Positions 24,091 through 35,740 are shown, counted from the stretch's first letter. The stretch is 64,000 bases of DNA from Pholiota molesta (GCA_014925825.1 JACGCK010000007.1:434001-498000); one strand, 5' to 3'. Made by a program: numbers and translations. The notes: generated by a model from the letters alone, not told the origin.

Positions 24091-24996
24091 TCAAAGATAT
24101 GAACAGAGGGTGGGGCTCTTAGTTACGTAATAGTTACGTAATAGTGGCTGTGCACCGGCGCGCGCGTCTCACCATGGCCGCGTCTTCGTACAATGTTCGC
24201 GTTCGATCCAAGTTCGATCTGCGCCAAATCTGCGCGTCTTCCCAACATCTTTTTTGCACATCCTCTGAGTCCAGCCTCTGTGTTTTATATAACATTGAAT
24301 ATGTGGAGCTTAAATCATCCATTATAATACCCAAGTCTAAGCTGAATCTAAGCTGAAAATTGCAGGAAAGTTGTCAAATTTAGCATTGAATGAGATTGAT
24401 TGACCTGAGATACTTCAGAGTCTTCTTAAAAGGGTACATAAATTAGTAGATATGGATAGTCTATAAAGAGGGCCAGGGTGAAGCTCTGGCCCAAAATTTC
24501 TCAGAAGTAAAATATAATGGGAAGTTTTGAATTGGGTACAATAGTAAATAGTAAATTAGTAGGAGAGTTGTCATATTTTGAACATTTCAGAATTATTCTT
24601 GGAAGAATGGGCCAGGGCGCAGCTCTGGCCCACATATTTTAAAAATATATAGAACAAGTAAAAGCACCATCAAATATATTTCTAAAATTTTGCTCCTCTT
24701 TTCTTTGTACTTTGGCCAGTACAGAGCAAAAAATATAATTCTTTTGAGATCTTAATTTAGTTTAGTTTACTCGATTTTTTTTTGTTCAATTCCAACTTTT
24801 TATTGCGCTTGATTTGACTGTAAATCATAGAGGCAATTTCAAGCAAATTCTATTTTTAAGGGCTATGTACGGAGGCGCAAGGCGCCGACTCAAAGGGGGT
24901 CCAGGGGCGCAGCCCCGGCAAGCTGTTGCCCAGAGTGAAGCAGGAGGTGAGCGCGAAGCGCGAACCTCTGACGCGTAGCGGCGGGCATAAAGCTTG
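24091..24996 (+). mobile_element. Non-autonomous Helitron, copy E4
   Basis: 906 bp, directly following E3. Starts TCAAAGATATGAACAGAGGG and ends GGCATAAAGCTTG, followed by T. Its first 85 bp match E3, including a doubled TTACGTAATAG that E1 and E2 have once. The rest matches E2. No coding capacity. Confidence 0.78.
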
Positions 24997-25901
24997 TACA
25001 ACATAATAGTACGTATGCAGACTTCTAGGGCCTACATGTATGCAAATATATAGCCCACAAAAACTATGACTTATTTAATTATGCTACCAGATTCGTTCAA
25101 TGGAGTCCTACCGAAGCGTGCGCCGTAAGTATTTCCAAGGCATTTTATCGGGAAGCACTTGCGGCGACTTTCGAAGTAGCTCACAAAGTTTGCACAAAGT
25201 TCATCATGACGCGAATACAAATCTGCTTAACAAGGACCCGATCACAGTTCTACCAAGATAATTCAAATTATTCTTTCATTGAAGACTATCAAGCCGCTGT
25301 TATGGCGTTTGTCGACTTCGTATCAGTGTATGGAATTCGTTGGGAATTCGCGCCGAGAAGAGCGGATGAGAGGGGCGACATTGATGTACAGCCACCAGTC
25401 ACATGATCGCCCAATTGGGAACGGACATACACCCGTCCAATTTCGGCCAACGCTCTTGACAGCCTTTCTCACTGTTACGCTTCCGCATTTGCTCGTCCCC
25501 TTGTGCTTGCAGGTCGATATCGGATGCTATATTCCCTCGTGTAGTGAAAGAACTCTGTCGCTACTGAAGGGACCTCTTTTCATTGACTAAGTCCTTGTTT
25601 CTAAAGAGGTAAAATCAAGGTAAAATATTATTTCAATACGCAATCAACATGAACCGGCGCTCGAAACACGCCTCCCGCGGACGCTCCATTCCCAATTCGT
25701 GTAAGTCCTTCTTTTTTTAATACTAGCCTAGTAAAGAAAAAAACGAATCCTTGTTCTTTGATCTTTAATATACAGCGGAATTTGAGCCCGAAATATCCAC
25801 CTCTTCGCCTCTTCGTTCTGGACACCGCTTCTCGTATTGAGCAGCGACTTCATCCTGTCTTCGTTCTTTCTGTCGTGCATCCCTCTGTAGGGGATACTTG
25901 C
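24997..25901. other. Spacer between Helitron array and receptor R1
   Basis: About 900 bp. An ATG at about 25649 opens a 17-codon frame that reaches a good GT donor, but it does not join the R1 frame convincingly. The R1 frame itself is open upstream to about 25758 without a clear start context. R1 promoter is expected here. Confidence 0.35.
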
Positions 25902-28002
25902 ATGATAATGGCTGCGACATCAGCTGCTTTGTCTTTTACCTGTGCTGCCCTCATTGCCGTATTTGTCCCAGTACAGCGTATACGCGCGAGCATTCCCCAG
26001 ATAGCGATTGTCGTATGGCTTGGTGGCTATAACCTCGTGCATGGAATCAACGCGCTGGTATGGGCAGGAAATACGGACATTCACATCCCGGTCTGGTGTG
26101 ATATGGGTAAGGTTCTCGTTTTTATGCACAAGCAATGGGGACTCATTGATATATTCAGTCACGAAACTCATGCTTGGAGCTAATATCGCCCTCCCTGGAG
26201 CATTCCTCTGCATTGCTATAGAACTACGACTCATGTCCTCTACGAAGGTCATCTCCATTAATCCCATAGTTCTGCGAAATCGTAGAATTCTAGAGGTCTT
26301 CCTATGTTATGTTTTACCCGTAATATTCATGCTTTCTCGTGGGTGATCTTTTCAACTTGCCGATTTGCATACTCAGTTTTACTTCACTATAGATTTGATT
26401 GTTCAGGATAATCGATTTGATATCGTCAAGGATCTTGGATGCTCACCTGCGACACATCCCTCCACCTTAGGCTTTTTGATCACATGGATCCCCCCAGTTT
26501 TTGTTTGCGTTTTAGTCTTTGTATTCTGCGGTGAGTATTCTCAAGTCATCTGTATTTATTTCATATTTTAACTGACGTCCAAAAACTAGCTATGTCTGTC
26601 CACAACTCAGGCCTTCATATCCTCACTCCTTTAAACGATCACCTTCAATCCCGCTCTATGATGACGTCGTCGCTCTTCTACCGCCGCTTGGCCACCTGTT
26701 TCATCATGACAGGCGCGCTTTCCATCCTGAACTTTTCTGCTCTGTTCTCCATTCCGAAATACAAACCCTGGATCTCGTGGGCGTCTGTCCACGCAACTCT
26801 GGCGCAAGTCAATATCGTGAAGGATGAGATTGACCCTGACCCAACGATGCCCAATAATGGATTCAAGAATATCCAAATTACCTGGTGGGGTATCTTTGCT
26901 ATTTCCGTTGTGTATATCGTTCTTTCTTTCGCGATTGGTGAAGAGGCTCGTGATGCATACAAGTGGATTGCCACACAGGCCTCACGGAAGAAAACCCTTC
27001 ACCGCAGCCTAGTTTTGCCCGTTTAGTGAGTGTTACTCCTTATTTATCCTTGGAATAGCATGCTCATTCAATGCTTTCTTTTACAGTAAAGTCCGCTTCA
27101 ATAAACCTCCCCCTTCGCCGGTGTCGGAAATGGTGACGCATTCTCCATCATCAACTAAATCCCACCCTCTCCCTCTTACGATCGATCTCAAGTCCGGATG
27201 GGATGATACTCTCAGAGAGAAGACACCGAGACGGATGGAATTCTTGCGCAGCCCCAGGTCGATTTCACCCAAACAAAGTTCTACGTTCAGCACCAGCAGC
27301 CGACCTACCAGTCCGAAACGGCCGTCCAGCCCGAGCGTCCGCTCCGTGAGCTCAAGCACCCAGTCCATGGCAGAGGACGACAGGGCATTCATGGAGTCGA
27401 CGCTGTCGTACCTCGGCTCTCCGACTGCGCGCACACTCGGCATCGCGCCTCTGCAAGTCCCCCCGCGCGCCCGCTCTCCCTCCGTCCGACTGGCGCTCGA
27501 GATACCGCCCAAGCCGAGCTCGCCGCCGCCCAGCCCTCCGACCCCGAGATCGACCCCGCGGCCCTCGCCCAGGCACGTCCCTCAGGACGTCGATGAGCCA
27601 GTGAACTTGGGCTCCGTGCTGAACGCGGCCTGGCCCGTCCCGCCGGAGTCGCCCACGCCCAGTCTATCGCCGTCGCGCCACGGCGCGCGGTCGCGGTCGC
27701 GGTCGCACTCGCCTGCGAGCTCCTCTGAATCGGAGGAGGCGGTGGCTGGACACCCCTCGTTCTCTGCAACCGCCTCTTCGCGCCGTAAGAGCGGGCGTCC
27801 GTTTGATTCTGCTGGCATCTCTCCGTGTGTTGTTTTTGGGGCTGTACCGCCGTTGCCTCGGACGTCTTCTGCCTCCTCTGGAAAAGTGGCTGCGCTGGTG
27901 AGCCGTAATACGCTTAGAAAGCAATGGAGCAAGGAACGTCTCAGGCAAGGCCAGTTTCCTTCCGAAATAATTCGTATGACCGTGGTTCAAGAAACGGTTT
28001 GA
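25902..28002 (+). CDS. STE3-type pheromone receptor R1 (divergent subclass, long tail)
   Basis: Seven-transmembrane receptor for farnesylated pheromones, coupled to a G protein at the plasma membrane. Exons 25902-26106, 26159-26338, 26393-26530, 26590-27025, 27087-28002 give 624 residues. Family marks: NALVWAGN and VWCDM after helix 2, GANIALPGAFLCIAIELR in helix 3, LIVQDNRFDIVKDLGC in the second extracellular loop region, PWISWASVHA, and the post-helix-7 GEEARDAYKW. The N-terminal PLPWH and AWNSGT motifs of R4 and R5 are absent. The Ser/Pro-rich cytosolic tail is about 300 residues. An ATG two codons downstream (25908) is an alternative start. R1 resembles R3 more than the other receptors in this region. 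Confidence 0.87.
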
Positions 28003-29520
28003 ATCTTCTTCGTTTTTCTTCTTTTTTTTTCTACTTTGCTTCCGTCATTTACGATCATGACCGCGGAGTAGTCTTTCAACGTCCGTTTCAGCTCTGGCTA
28101 TGCCTTCTGCCCTTCAAATTTACGACTGGATCTTTTCACACTTGTATCTATAGTCGGAGGGTGACACCACCCTCCACATTCGTGTTCTCCTTTCCCTTCG
28201 CTTTGTAGCATAGATATACCATGTAGCCTACCCCTGTTGACCGTTCCAATTATATATTATGCATATGCTGCTTTATATGTTGTTCTTTGATCATTCAGGT
28301 CACCCAGATAAAGCGTTGAAAAATAAATATCCCAACTCAGTCCCAACTGCTCTGTATCAGACTCCTGAAGCACTTCATGAGCTCTATAAATAGACTACTG
28401 TCAATGTACCATCATTTGAAGTTTCCCATGACCTCGTTCTCTTATTGTTCTGCTCTTTGTTATCACTTACGTAACTTCACCATAAACGTCGACGGTGTTG
28501 CAAAGACAATAAGCACGTCCTCCAAGGGATACTTAAAGACAGTTGCTGCATACACGGAGCCTGATCCTCTTCCTTCCTTCCTTTCACCTCGAATTGCTGG
28601 TCGCTCATGCCCCGCAAGCCCACGGAACCTTCGCAACCCCCAAGATGCAACGAGAAGCTGTGTGCCTTGTTACTTGTAGTGGAGTTTTGGACAAGGCTGG
28701 TTAGTGGATCTGATATGATGACCTAAAACTCTGGTGCGTTTCATCCCAATAAGCCTTCTCTTACTTGCTGATGATCTTCCTTCAGTTCAGTGTATCTGTT
28801 ATCTGAACTTCTGCGAAGAAATGTTCTGTTATCTTTGCGCCATACGCGTTCGACTTATCGCTCAGCGCATGGAATTGCGGCCGAATATTCATCACTCCAC
28901 TCCCCTTTTCGTCTTCAAATGCCCTCCCACCCGCTCTCACTTGGGCCATACGCTTTCGGGCGTTCACCTTGTTCTCTTTTCATTTTACGGTGGCAGAAGA
29001 TCCGACACGTGACCTTTATCTCACTGACGTTCTGTCACACGCGCGCTGGATTTGGGGTTGCCTTTCAATATTCCCCCAGAGCCCCGCCTGGCCGCATATG
29101 TTCCTCAAGGAGCGGTACCGGTCAGTGACAGTTATTCTCAGCCTACGGGGAAATCAGCAGCGCTGCCGGCATGGAGTGTTGACATCGTGATACTCGGATT
29201 TAGGTAAGGACAAGGTAGCGTCCTAATTTGGAGAACACCTTGGACGTTTGATGGCGACGGTTTTGGACGAGGACAAAGTGACGTCCAAATGCGGACGCGA
29301 CCTTCTGAAGGCGCCCACTTTGCAGAACAAGGGGACAGCCCAAAAAGCGTACACGTAGGGAACATCGGAGCACTTGCTCTTATAAACTCGGGGTGGCTTT
29401 GCAAAAAGCCACCCTCCAGTTGATCTACCTTCCGTGTACTCGAAAGTTGTCCCCTCCTCCTTCCCTTCGAGTTACCGGCCACCTCCCATCTACCAGCGAT
29501 ACCAGACAGAGGATCAGAAG
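28003..29520. other. Spacer R1-R2
   Basis: About 1.5 kb. I searched both strands for short frames ending in a CaaX box and found none. It contains ACAAGGGGA (about 29326), one mismatch from the ACAAAGGGA element seen elsewhere in the locus. Confidence 0.4.
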
Positions 29521-31048
29521 ATGACTTACCCAAACGCCATTTTCTCATTTTTTGCCTTCGTCGGCTTCCTCATGTGTTCTATCCCGTTCCCGTGGCACTT
29601 GGAGGGTAAATCGACCTTCTCTGGATTCGTATCGTGCCTTTAGCTAACTTGCTTTCGATAGCCTGGAACACTGGTACCTGCCTTTACATGGCGTGGACAG
29701 GCATTGCCTGCCTCACCCAGTTCATTAACTCAATTGTGTGGAATCGTAACGCAATCAACTGGAGTCCAATCTGGTGCGACATCTGTAAGTGCCTGCCAAC
29801 CCTCCTTCTATTCGATTGGGAACTCAGACATGCCTCTTAGCTGCGAGATACATCATCGGAACATCTTGGGGTGTTCCTGCCGCGTCTCTCTGTATCAATC
29901 GACGCCTGTACACCATCTCCTCGGTGCAGTCTGTGACTACCACCAAGGCTGAGAAGCGTAGGGCAGTGATGGTCGACCTTTCAATCGGTCTGGGTTTACC
30001 TGTCTTCGGAATGTTTCTTCGTAAGTCAGGTCACTTGAGATCAATAGACCTGCTCTAATTTGATTGTTCTACAGAATACATTGCCCAAGGCCATCGTTTC
30101 AACATCTTCGAGGATGTTGGATGCTTCCCGGCCACCTACAACACCCCCGTCGCCTATGCTCTCGTTTACTGCCCACCAGTCGCCATCGGCATGGTTTCAG
30201 CCGTATATGCCGTCCTGAGCATCCGCGCCTTCAACCAGAGCCGCGCGCAATTCAACGAGCTGCTCTCGAGCTACAGCAACCTCACATCCAGCCGATACGT
30301 GCGCCTCATGTGCCTTGCCGGCATCGAGGTCGCCTGCACCGTTCCCCTCGGTAGCTACGCCATCTATCTCAACACCACCGCCGGTATCCAGCCCTGGATC
30401 AGCTGGCAAGACACCCACGCGGACTTCTCGCGCGTGCTGCAGTTCCCGTCCCTCATCTGGCGCGCCGTGCCCACCAACCAGGCGTCCATCGAGCTCACCC
30501 GCTGGCTCGCGGTCATCTGCGCGTTCATCTTCTTCGGGTTCTTCGGGTTCGCGGACGAGGCGAAGAAGAACTACCGCTCCGCGTTCGAGAGCGTCGCGAA
30601 GCGCGTCGGGATCACCACGTCCTCGTCGGGCGGCGCGTCGTCCACCCTCAACTCCTTCACGCGGTCCAAGGGCTTCACCGCGTCCGGCAAGCTGCGCCCC
30701 ATCGCGCCCGTGTTCGTGCACAACGAGCTCCTGCGCCACCGCGGCTCGATCGGGTCGCTCACGGACATCTCGATCTCCATCGCGGACGTCAGCGGCTTCC
30801 TCGACGAGAAGAAGGCCGGCGGCGACGAGAAGGCCGACGAGTTCTCGCCGACGCTGTCGTACGGCGGCCTCACGCTGTCCGACGTGGGCGGGACGCTCGC
30901 GGACTACTCGGAAGAGCCGTACTCGCCCGCGCCCTCGTCCGGGTCGTCCTCGTCCGCATCGAGTGTGATGAGCTCGCCGACCTCCGGGTCCGCGCCCTCC
31001 CTGCCCGATCCGACACACGCAAAATCGAACACCCACGATATCGTATAA
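29521..31048 (+). CDS. STE3-type pheromone receptor R2
   Basis: Exons 29521-29605, 29662-29784, 29841-30020, 30075-31048 give 453 residues. The start MTYPNAIFSFFAFVGF leads into IPFPWH and AWNTGTCLYMAW, the canonical first loop; then SPIWCDI, IIGTSWGVPAASLCINRRLY, YIAQGHRFNIFEDVGC, SRYVRLMCLAGIEV, PWISWQDTHADFSR and FGFFGFADEAKKNYR after helix 7. It has a unique first intron between E and AWNTG and lacks the intron that ends the 138-nt exon in R1, R3, R4 and R5. The tail of about 150 residues is rich in Ser/Thr and GC. No pheromone gene lies directly beside it. Confidence 0.92.
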
Positions 31049-32297
31049 GATCGCGGACTATTTACCCTCCCTTATTTTCTCTTCTGTTGTTGTTCATATC
31101 ACTACCCCCTCTACACCTTCAGCATCTGTATCATTATTCTTATACACTGTAGCATTAGCGAGCTTCCACTCAGCATTTAGGTTCTTTTCTTGTTTATACA
31201 CTATTTGTAGCGTGTCGAGTAGAATACTCTCATAGGAGAGTTTTGGAATGGATACAAACTTAATACCAACCCTAACAACCTGGTGTGATCTGAGGGCTAC
31301 TGGCATTAACTGTCATTTGAAAACTTAAATTCACGCTGAGCACCGAAGGTGATGCCAATATTTGCGTTGCCTAGGACTTCACCGCAACGTGTATACGGGA
31401 AGGCGTCGTCTGCCTTACAACAGGATACCAATGAGACACGTATATTATTCAAGTTTTTGCTTCGAAGCTGATGAGGAAGCTACTCCATGGATCATGATCA
31501 AGATTCAAGGGATTCTATTGGACTGAGAACAAATTTTCTATCGATGATACCAGATCATCGAGAACTATATATTTAAAATGCTATTGCACGTAAATACAGA
31601 AGGGTTGGGTTGTCAACGGGGCACGATGCAGTACGGATGAGTGCAGAATTGGAGTCGCTACTGTACATATGCAGATGGGGAAAGGAATAATGATAAATCA
31701 AAGGGAGAATCCAAGGACGAAGTGAAATAAGGTGAAATCGAAAAGAATGTGTATGTTCCACTGGCATAAAGTGTCATTCAGAAAAGTTGACTTCGCAGGC
31801 TGTCCGACGAAACGATGATGGCAATGTCGATCTTTGATCAGGACTTCACAACTGTGTCTGGGAAGACATCGTTGATCTTAGAAGACACCACTGGCGCATA
31901 TTATGAATTTTTTTGCGAACTTGATGCAGAAGCTAGTCCATGGAAAAAATTCTATGGAAATCAGAACACTCAATTCATGAAGCTTTCAGATCGTAAACTT
32001 GCAATGGCCGTTCTACTCAACGCTTGCGCGTCGATCTAAACCGCCATCGCAACGGACACTCAATATAAGTACACGATTCTCTTCATGGGAATTTGGGTCA
32101 AGAAACATATATTTTTACAAACTGATATATCATAAAAAAGGACAGGAAGTGGCTACAAATAGTAATAACATTTTAAATGATTGTCGTGGTATGGTAGGTA
32201 TTTCAGCTCCTTTGAGAAGAAGTGTCTATAACGAATCGTGGACGGAGCGTCAAGCTGAATAAATACAGAACGTAAAGAAATGCACAGGTCGGCCCTA
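31049..32297. other. Spacer between R2 and R3 (convergent)
   Basis: About 1.25 kb. It holds a 74-codon frame (31815-32039) ending in NACASI, discussed as a doubtful CaaX candidate. No receptor or other gene seen. Confidence 0.35.
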
Positions 32298-33940
32298 TCA
32301 AAGCCTCCTCAGCTTAGCGGGGTCGATGTACTGGTGTGATGGATCATCCGAGGGAAATGTGAAAGGTCGTGGTGACGTAGGCAGGTCCGGGTCCGCTCTA
32401 TCCACCCTCGTCGCGAAATGCGACGGCGGAGGGGAAATAGGCGACGGCGGGGACAGAGGCAATGCCTTCAGATCGATATTGGCGGTGTATGCTGGCGCCG
32501 CAGATTTTGACGGAACAGGGGGCGTGAGGTCTCCCAGAGACCCGATGGCGTTGTATTGGCTGTACATGAAAGGCGTGCCGGAGGGGTATTGGGATGCTTC
32601 GGAGGCAGTGTCGTATTCAGAGTCTCGGAAAAATGATTCAGACTTCTTGATGGAGGATGGACTTGCGGGCATTGTGGATGAGATGCCTCCGTTCGAAGAT
32701 GATACCAGGGTAGGGGATGAGATAGGAAGGACGCCCTTTTCTTTCCGGCTGAGAGATATCTTCGTAAGTATTGGTCAGAGAAGCAATGGATGTTTCGGAC
32801 TAACCTTGACAAGTTTTGAAGCCTCTTTTCCCCTTTGAAATAGCGGGGAGGCGCAGGACGTGAGTTTTGAACCAAGAGAAGCATTTCTTATATTCTTCCA
32901 TGGCGTCTTGTCCAAATGAAAAGAATGCCACGAACAGAATTGTTGATGCAGGGACGAGCCACCATAGCGCATAGTACGTCTTCAGAATCATAGGCGGGGT
33001 AAACAGGGAGAGATAGGGATCGACGCGGAGGAAGTCCGAATGAACATCGGCCCACGTTGTCCAAGGTCGCATTGGAAGCGCAGTAACAGTGAACCACAGA
33101 GCGTACAAGGTTCCACCAAGGGACCAAAACATTTGAAAGACAGCCATGAGCATGAGGCGAAAGTATCGGGATGTTGTTAGAGCAGAATTGGACGCGTTAA
33201 GATGGGACGCAAAAGAAAGACGCCTTCGGATGAAATGCCTAAGGGCCAGGGCTGGCAATGAACGGGTACATCAACAAAAGGTCCATGAGATATACGAAGG
33301 AAAGCGGACTTACCAGAGAATACGAGAGCACCAATTGACATAATGATGGGGGGAATCCAGACGATAAATATCGCGGGGATAGAGAAATATGTCGTTGGGC
33401 GGCAGCCATAATCTTCGATGATATCAAAACGATGACCTTGAACAATATAGTCTGGGATAGCGATAAATATTCCGGCAATAGAGAGGTAGAGCGAAAGCCA
33501 CATACGCAAAATCATGAAAATGAAAGGAACTCCAAGGCACATAAAGGCTTCAAAATACTGCCTTCGGCGTTTGTCCGCGATCGAGGTACGTGCGAGTCGG
33601 AGAGAGGAAACTTGTTCTAGGTGTATCGCAATACAAAGACACGCGGCAGGAAGAGCAAAGTTTGCGCCAATAATAATCTTCGTAGCTGTGTATGCCAGTT
33701 TGTTAGGGGACCATAGAAGGTTATTATGGTTAAGTACGCACATATATCGCACCATACTAGAGCTCTAATGTTGACATTTCCTGCCCAGATGGCAGCATCG
33801 ACACCGTAGATAATATTAGACAAAAAGAGCCATCCAATGATGGACAAGGTTCCCATGTTTCGGGCACGCCAATGCCATGGTAGAGGTAGAAGGAGGGAGA
33901 AGGCGGCAATGAACGCGACGGGGACGAATTCAGGATGCAT
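32298..33940 (-). CDS. STE3-type pheromone receptor R3 (divergent subclass)
   Basis: Exons 33742-33940, 33506-33685, 33314-33451, about 32824-33250, then a tail exon ending at TGA 32298. Start MHPEFVPVAFIAAF, then LPLPWHWRARNMGT, DAAIWAGN, VWCDI, IIIGANFALPAACLCIAI, YIVQGHRFDIIEDYGC, TTSRYFRLMLMAVFQMF and PWTTWADVHSDFLR. Post-helix-7 sequence is GQDAMEEYKKCFSWF. The 180-nt and 138-nt exons equal those of R1. The splice into the tail exon is the weak point: I chose the frame containing SESFFRDSEYDTASEASQYP because it resembles STE3 tails, but another frame also stays open. ACAATGGG and ACAAAGGG motifs lie upstream. Confidence 0.87.
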
Positions 33941-34035
33941 GATGGTATTGGGGGGTTAAGGAATTGTTCGATAGGCTGTGAAGCGTATATTTGAGGTTTC
34001 GCTTGAGGCCGCATTGTGCGAAACTCGCTGCATAG

Positions 34036-34154
34036 GACAAAGGGCGGCAGAGGACAATGGGCCATGGCCAGAGATGGATGTCGTTCCAGCTTGGTTCCCA
34101 TTGCCTTTTTTGGCCGTCAAACAATGCACTGTGACAAGCTTCAGTGACCATTGT
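34036..34154. promoter_or_regulatory. HMG-box-type motifs upstream of R3
   Basis: ACAAAGGG at 34036-34043, ACAATGGG at 34053-34060, ACAATG at 34121 and CCATTGT at 34148-34154, all 100-215 bp upstream of the R3 ATG. They match motifs upstream of R4, R5 and the pheromone genes. Confidence 0.5.
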
Positions 34155-34990
34155 GCTGTGACTAAGGTTGTCACGACTGTGACATACACTGTGTGCCAAA
34201 TATAGTTATAGGCAGATGCGTATTGGATGCGTACTCGATATTCCGCGGCTTTCCACGAGTCTGAGATTGGGCGACAAAGAAATTTTGAGTAGGAAAATCT
34301 CTATAGACTACTGTAGCTCTTCACTTAATTTTCCAAAAATTATACATACTTACATGTCATGTCATTTGTGTATTCTACGACATTTTTGGTCTAATGGTGC
34401 TTGAAAACATTTCCCATCGTGCCATCGCAGCTACCTTAATACCGACATAATACAGTTCGCCACCATACCGTGCCAGTCGTTGCCATCTCAGAAGAGAGCA
34501 TTCATTGACTCTTGATACCATGGCAAACTAAATATTCGATTTTTGCTACCCACCCACAAGAGCGGAGGTACATAACTTAACATAGGAAGCTATATCGATA
34601 TAAGAAAAACAATAATTTCAAGCCATATTAATTAGGTTTAGAGCCTAGCGTCTACAGGACTAGAATACAGGAATGAATCTGATCATGAGCTAACGATACA
34701 ACCAAACGAAGGGCTATGTGTGGGATCCGAAAAGATGATGGTAAAGAGCGACGTAAGGTGAGGCGCAGAAAAAGAACTAAGGAATCATGAGTACAAGTAA
34801 TATATAAAGCGCGCAATTTGGAGGACTAACCATAACGAATACAAGAGAGATAATTTAATGCTTGCAATGTGGTGACTTGAGTAAGGGCGATACTGCAAAA
34901 GATAGGCTGAGCTGCTAAGAAATAGCCATCAGAGAGGGCGTAAAATTTGCATCGAGGGAGTCGTACCTCTACACAAGCCGCCGCAGATAT
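34155..34990. other. Spacer between R3 promoter and P1 3' end
   Basis: AT-rich stretch with no recognisable frame or repeat. It should contain the 3' untranslated region of P1. Confidence 0.35.
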
Positions 34991-35149
34991 CTATGCAATA
35001 ACGCAAAGACTAACATAATTGGGGTCTTGCCTATCGAGGTCAACTGGTGTCGATGAAGAAAATGACTCCAACGAGGATTGCGCTACGAGCGATGAAACCT
35101 CAGTCTCGACGGGAAGCTCTATAGAGAGTAGATCGATAAAGTTATCCAT
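34991..35149 (-). CDS. CaaX pheromone precursor P1
   Basis: 52-residue precursor of a farnesylated lipopeptide pheromone. Starts MDNFIDLLSIELPVETE, an acidic pro-region typical of the family, and ends in the CaaX box CVIA. A Ser-rich stretch and STPVDLDR precede the presumed mature part; cleavage after the Asp-Arg would leave QDPNYVSLC, with the farnesyl and methyl ester on Cys. The longer frame upstream of this ATG has no family features. Divergent from P2, 684 bp apart, with ACAATGG-type motifs between them. The cleavage point is inferred from the charged dipeptide found in other Agaricomycete precursors. Confidence 0.88.
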   Translation of the reverse strand: MDNFIDLLSIELPVETEVSSLVAQSSLESFSSSTPVDLDRQDPNYVSLCVIA

Positions 35150-35429
35150 AAGGGGTGCAGTGTTGATTTGGGTAGGGATGTAGTGGCTTGGTCGTTTATC
35201 AAGTGGGGGGTTCTGCAGTGGGTAACGTCGAATTTGCAGAGGGGAATTCGAACGGTGATGGTGGTGGGTAAATTTGCGCACGAATAATGCATCTTGAGGT
35301 ACTTTATGCGTTTTAGATTTAATGGCCCAAACTATTGCCAGAACACAATTGATCGTGCTTTGCACATTGTTCGATGTCTGCGCCGTGCGGCTTGGCCATC
35401 CTTTGACCGCTTAAGCGCTTACAGCTGAG

Positions 35430-35660
35430 CCCATTGTGACACTGCCACCTGGTCACACACACTCGCCCACCAATTCCGACCTGTGCTGGGCCCTGGCGCC
35501 TTCCTTCAACCTTCCTTCCAGCACAGTATCCTATCACTCGAACTCCTCATGTATACTTAAAAATATGAGAACGTAGGCTGATAGGGAATTGATCGGAGAA
35601 TGAATCCTTTTTGGTTCCATTAGTGGCACGATGATCTGTGCATTGTGCGACGAACAATGG
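35430..35660. promoter_or_regulatory. ACAATGG-type motifs between P1 and P2
   Basis: CCCATTGT at 35430-35437 and ACAATGG at 35654-35660, with looser ACATTGT copies near 35364 and 35784. They sit in the shared upstream region of the divergent pheromone genes. Confidence 0.45.
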
Positions 35661-35732
35661 CATCTCACCCGAATTTTCCCAAGCGAGCCAGGGCAAAAAT
35701 GGCGGACAATTAAAGTCCGAACGTCAGTGCAC

Positions 35733-35740
35733 TATATAAT
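35733..35740 (+). promoter_or_regulatory. TATA box of P2
   Basis: TATATAAT about 95 bp upstream of the P2 ATG. Confidence 0.55.

Noticed and set aside
16840..24996. GC-rich repeats as LTRs of a retrotransposon flanking the helicase gene
   Set aside because: No target duplication, no reverse transcriptase, and four repeats in one orientation; TC...CTTG ends plus the RepHel gene fit Helitrons instead.
25649..25710. Small ATG frame before a GT donor as a first exon of R1
   Set aside because: Joining it to the R1 frame does not improve the receptor N terminus, and R1 has acceptable Met codons at 25902 and 25908.
30197..31036. 279-codon minus-strand frame opposite R2
   Set aside because: Shadow of the GC-rich coding exon of R2; low-complexity Arg/Gly translation.
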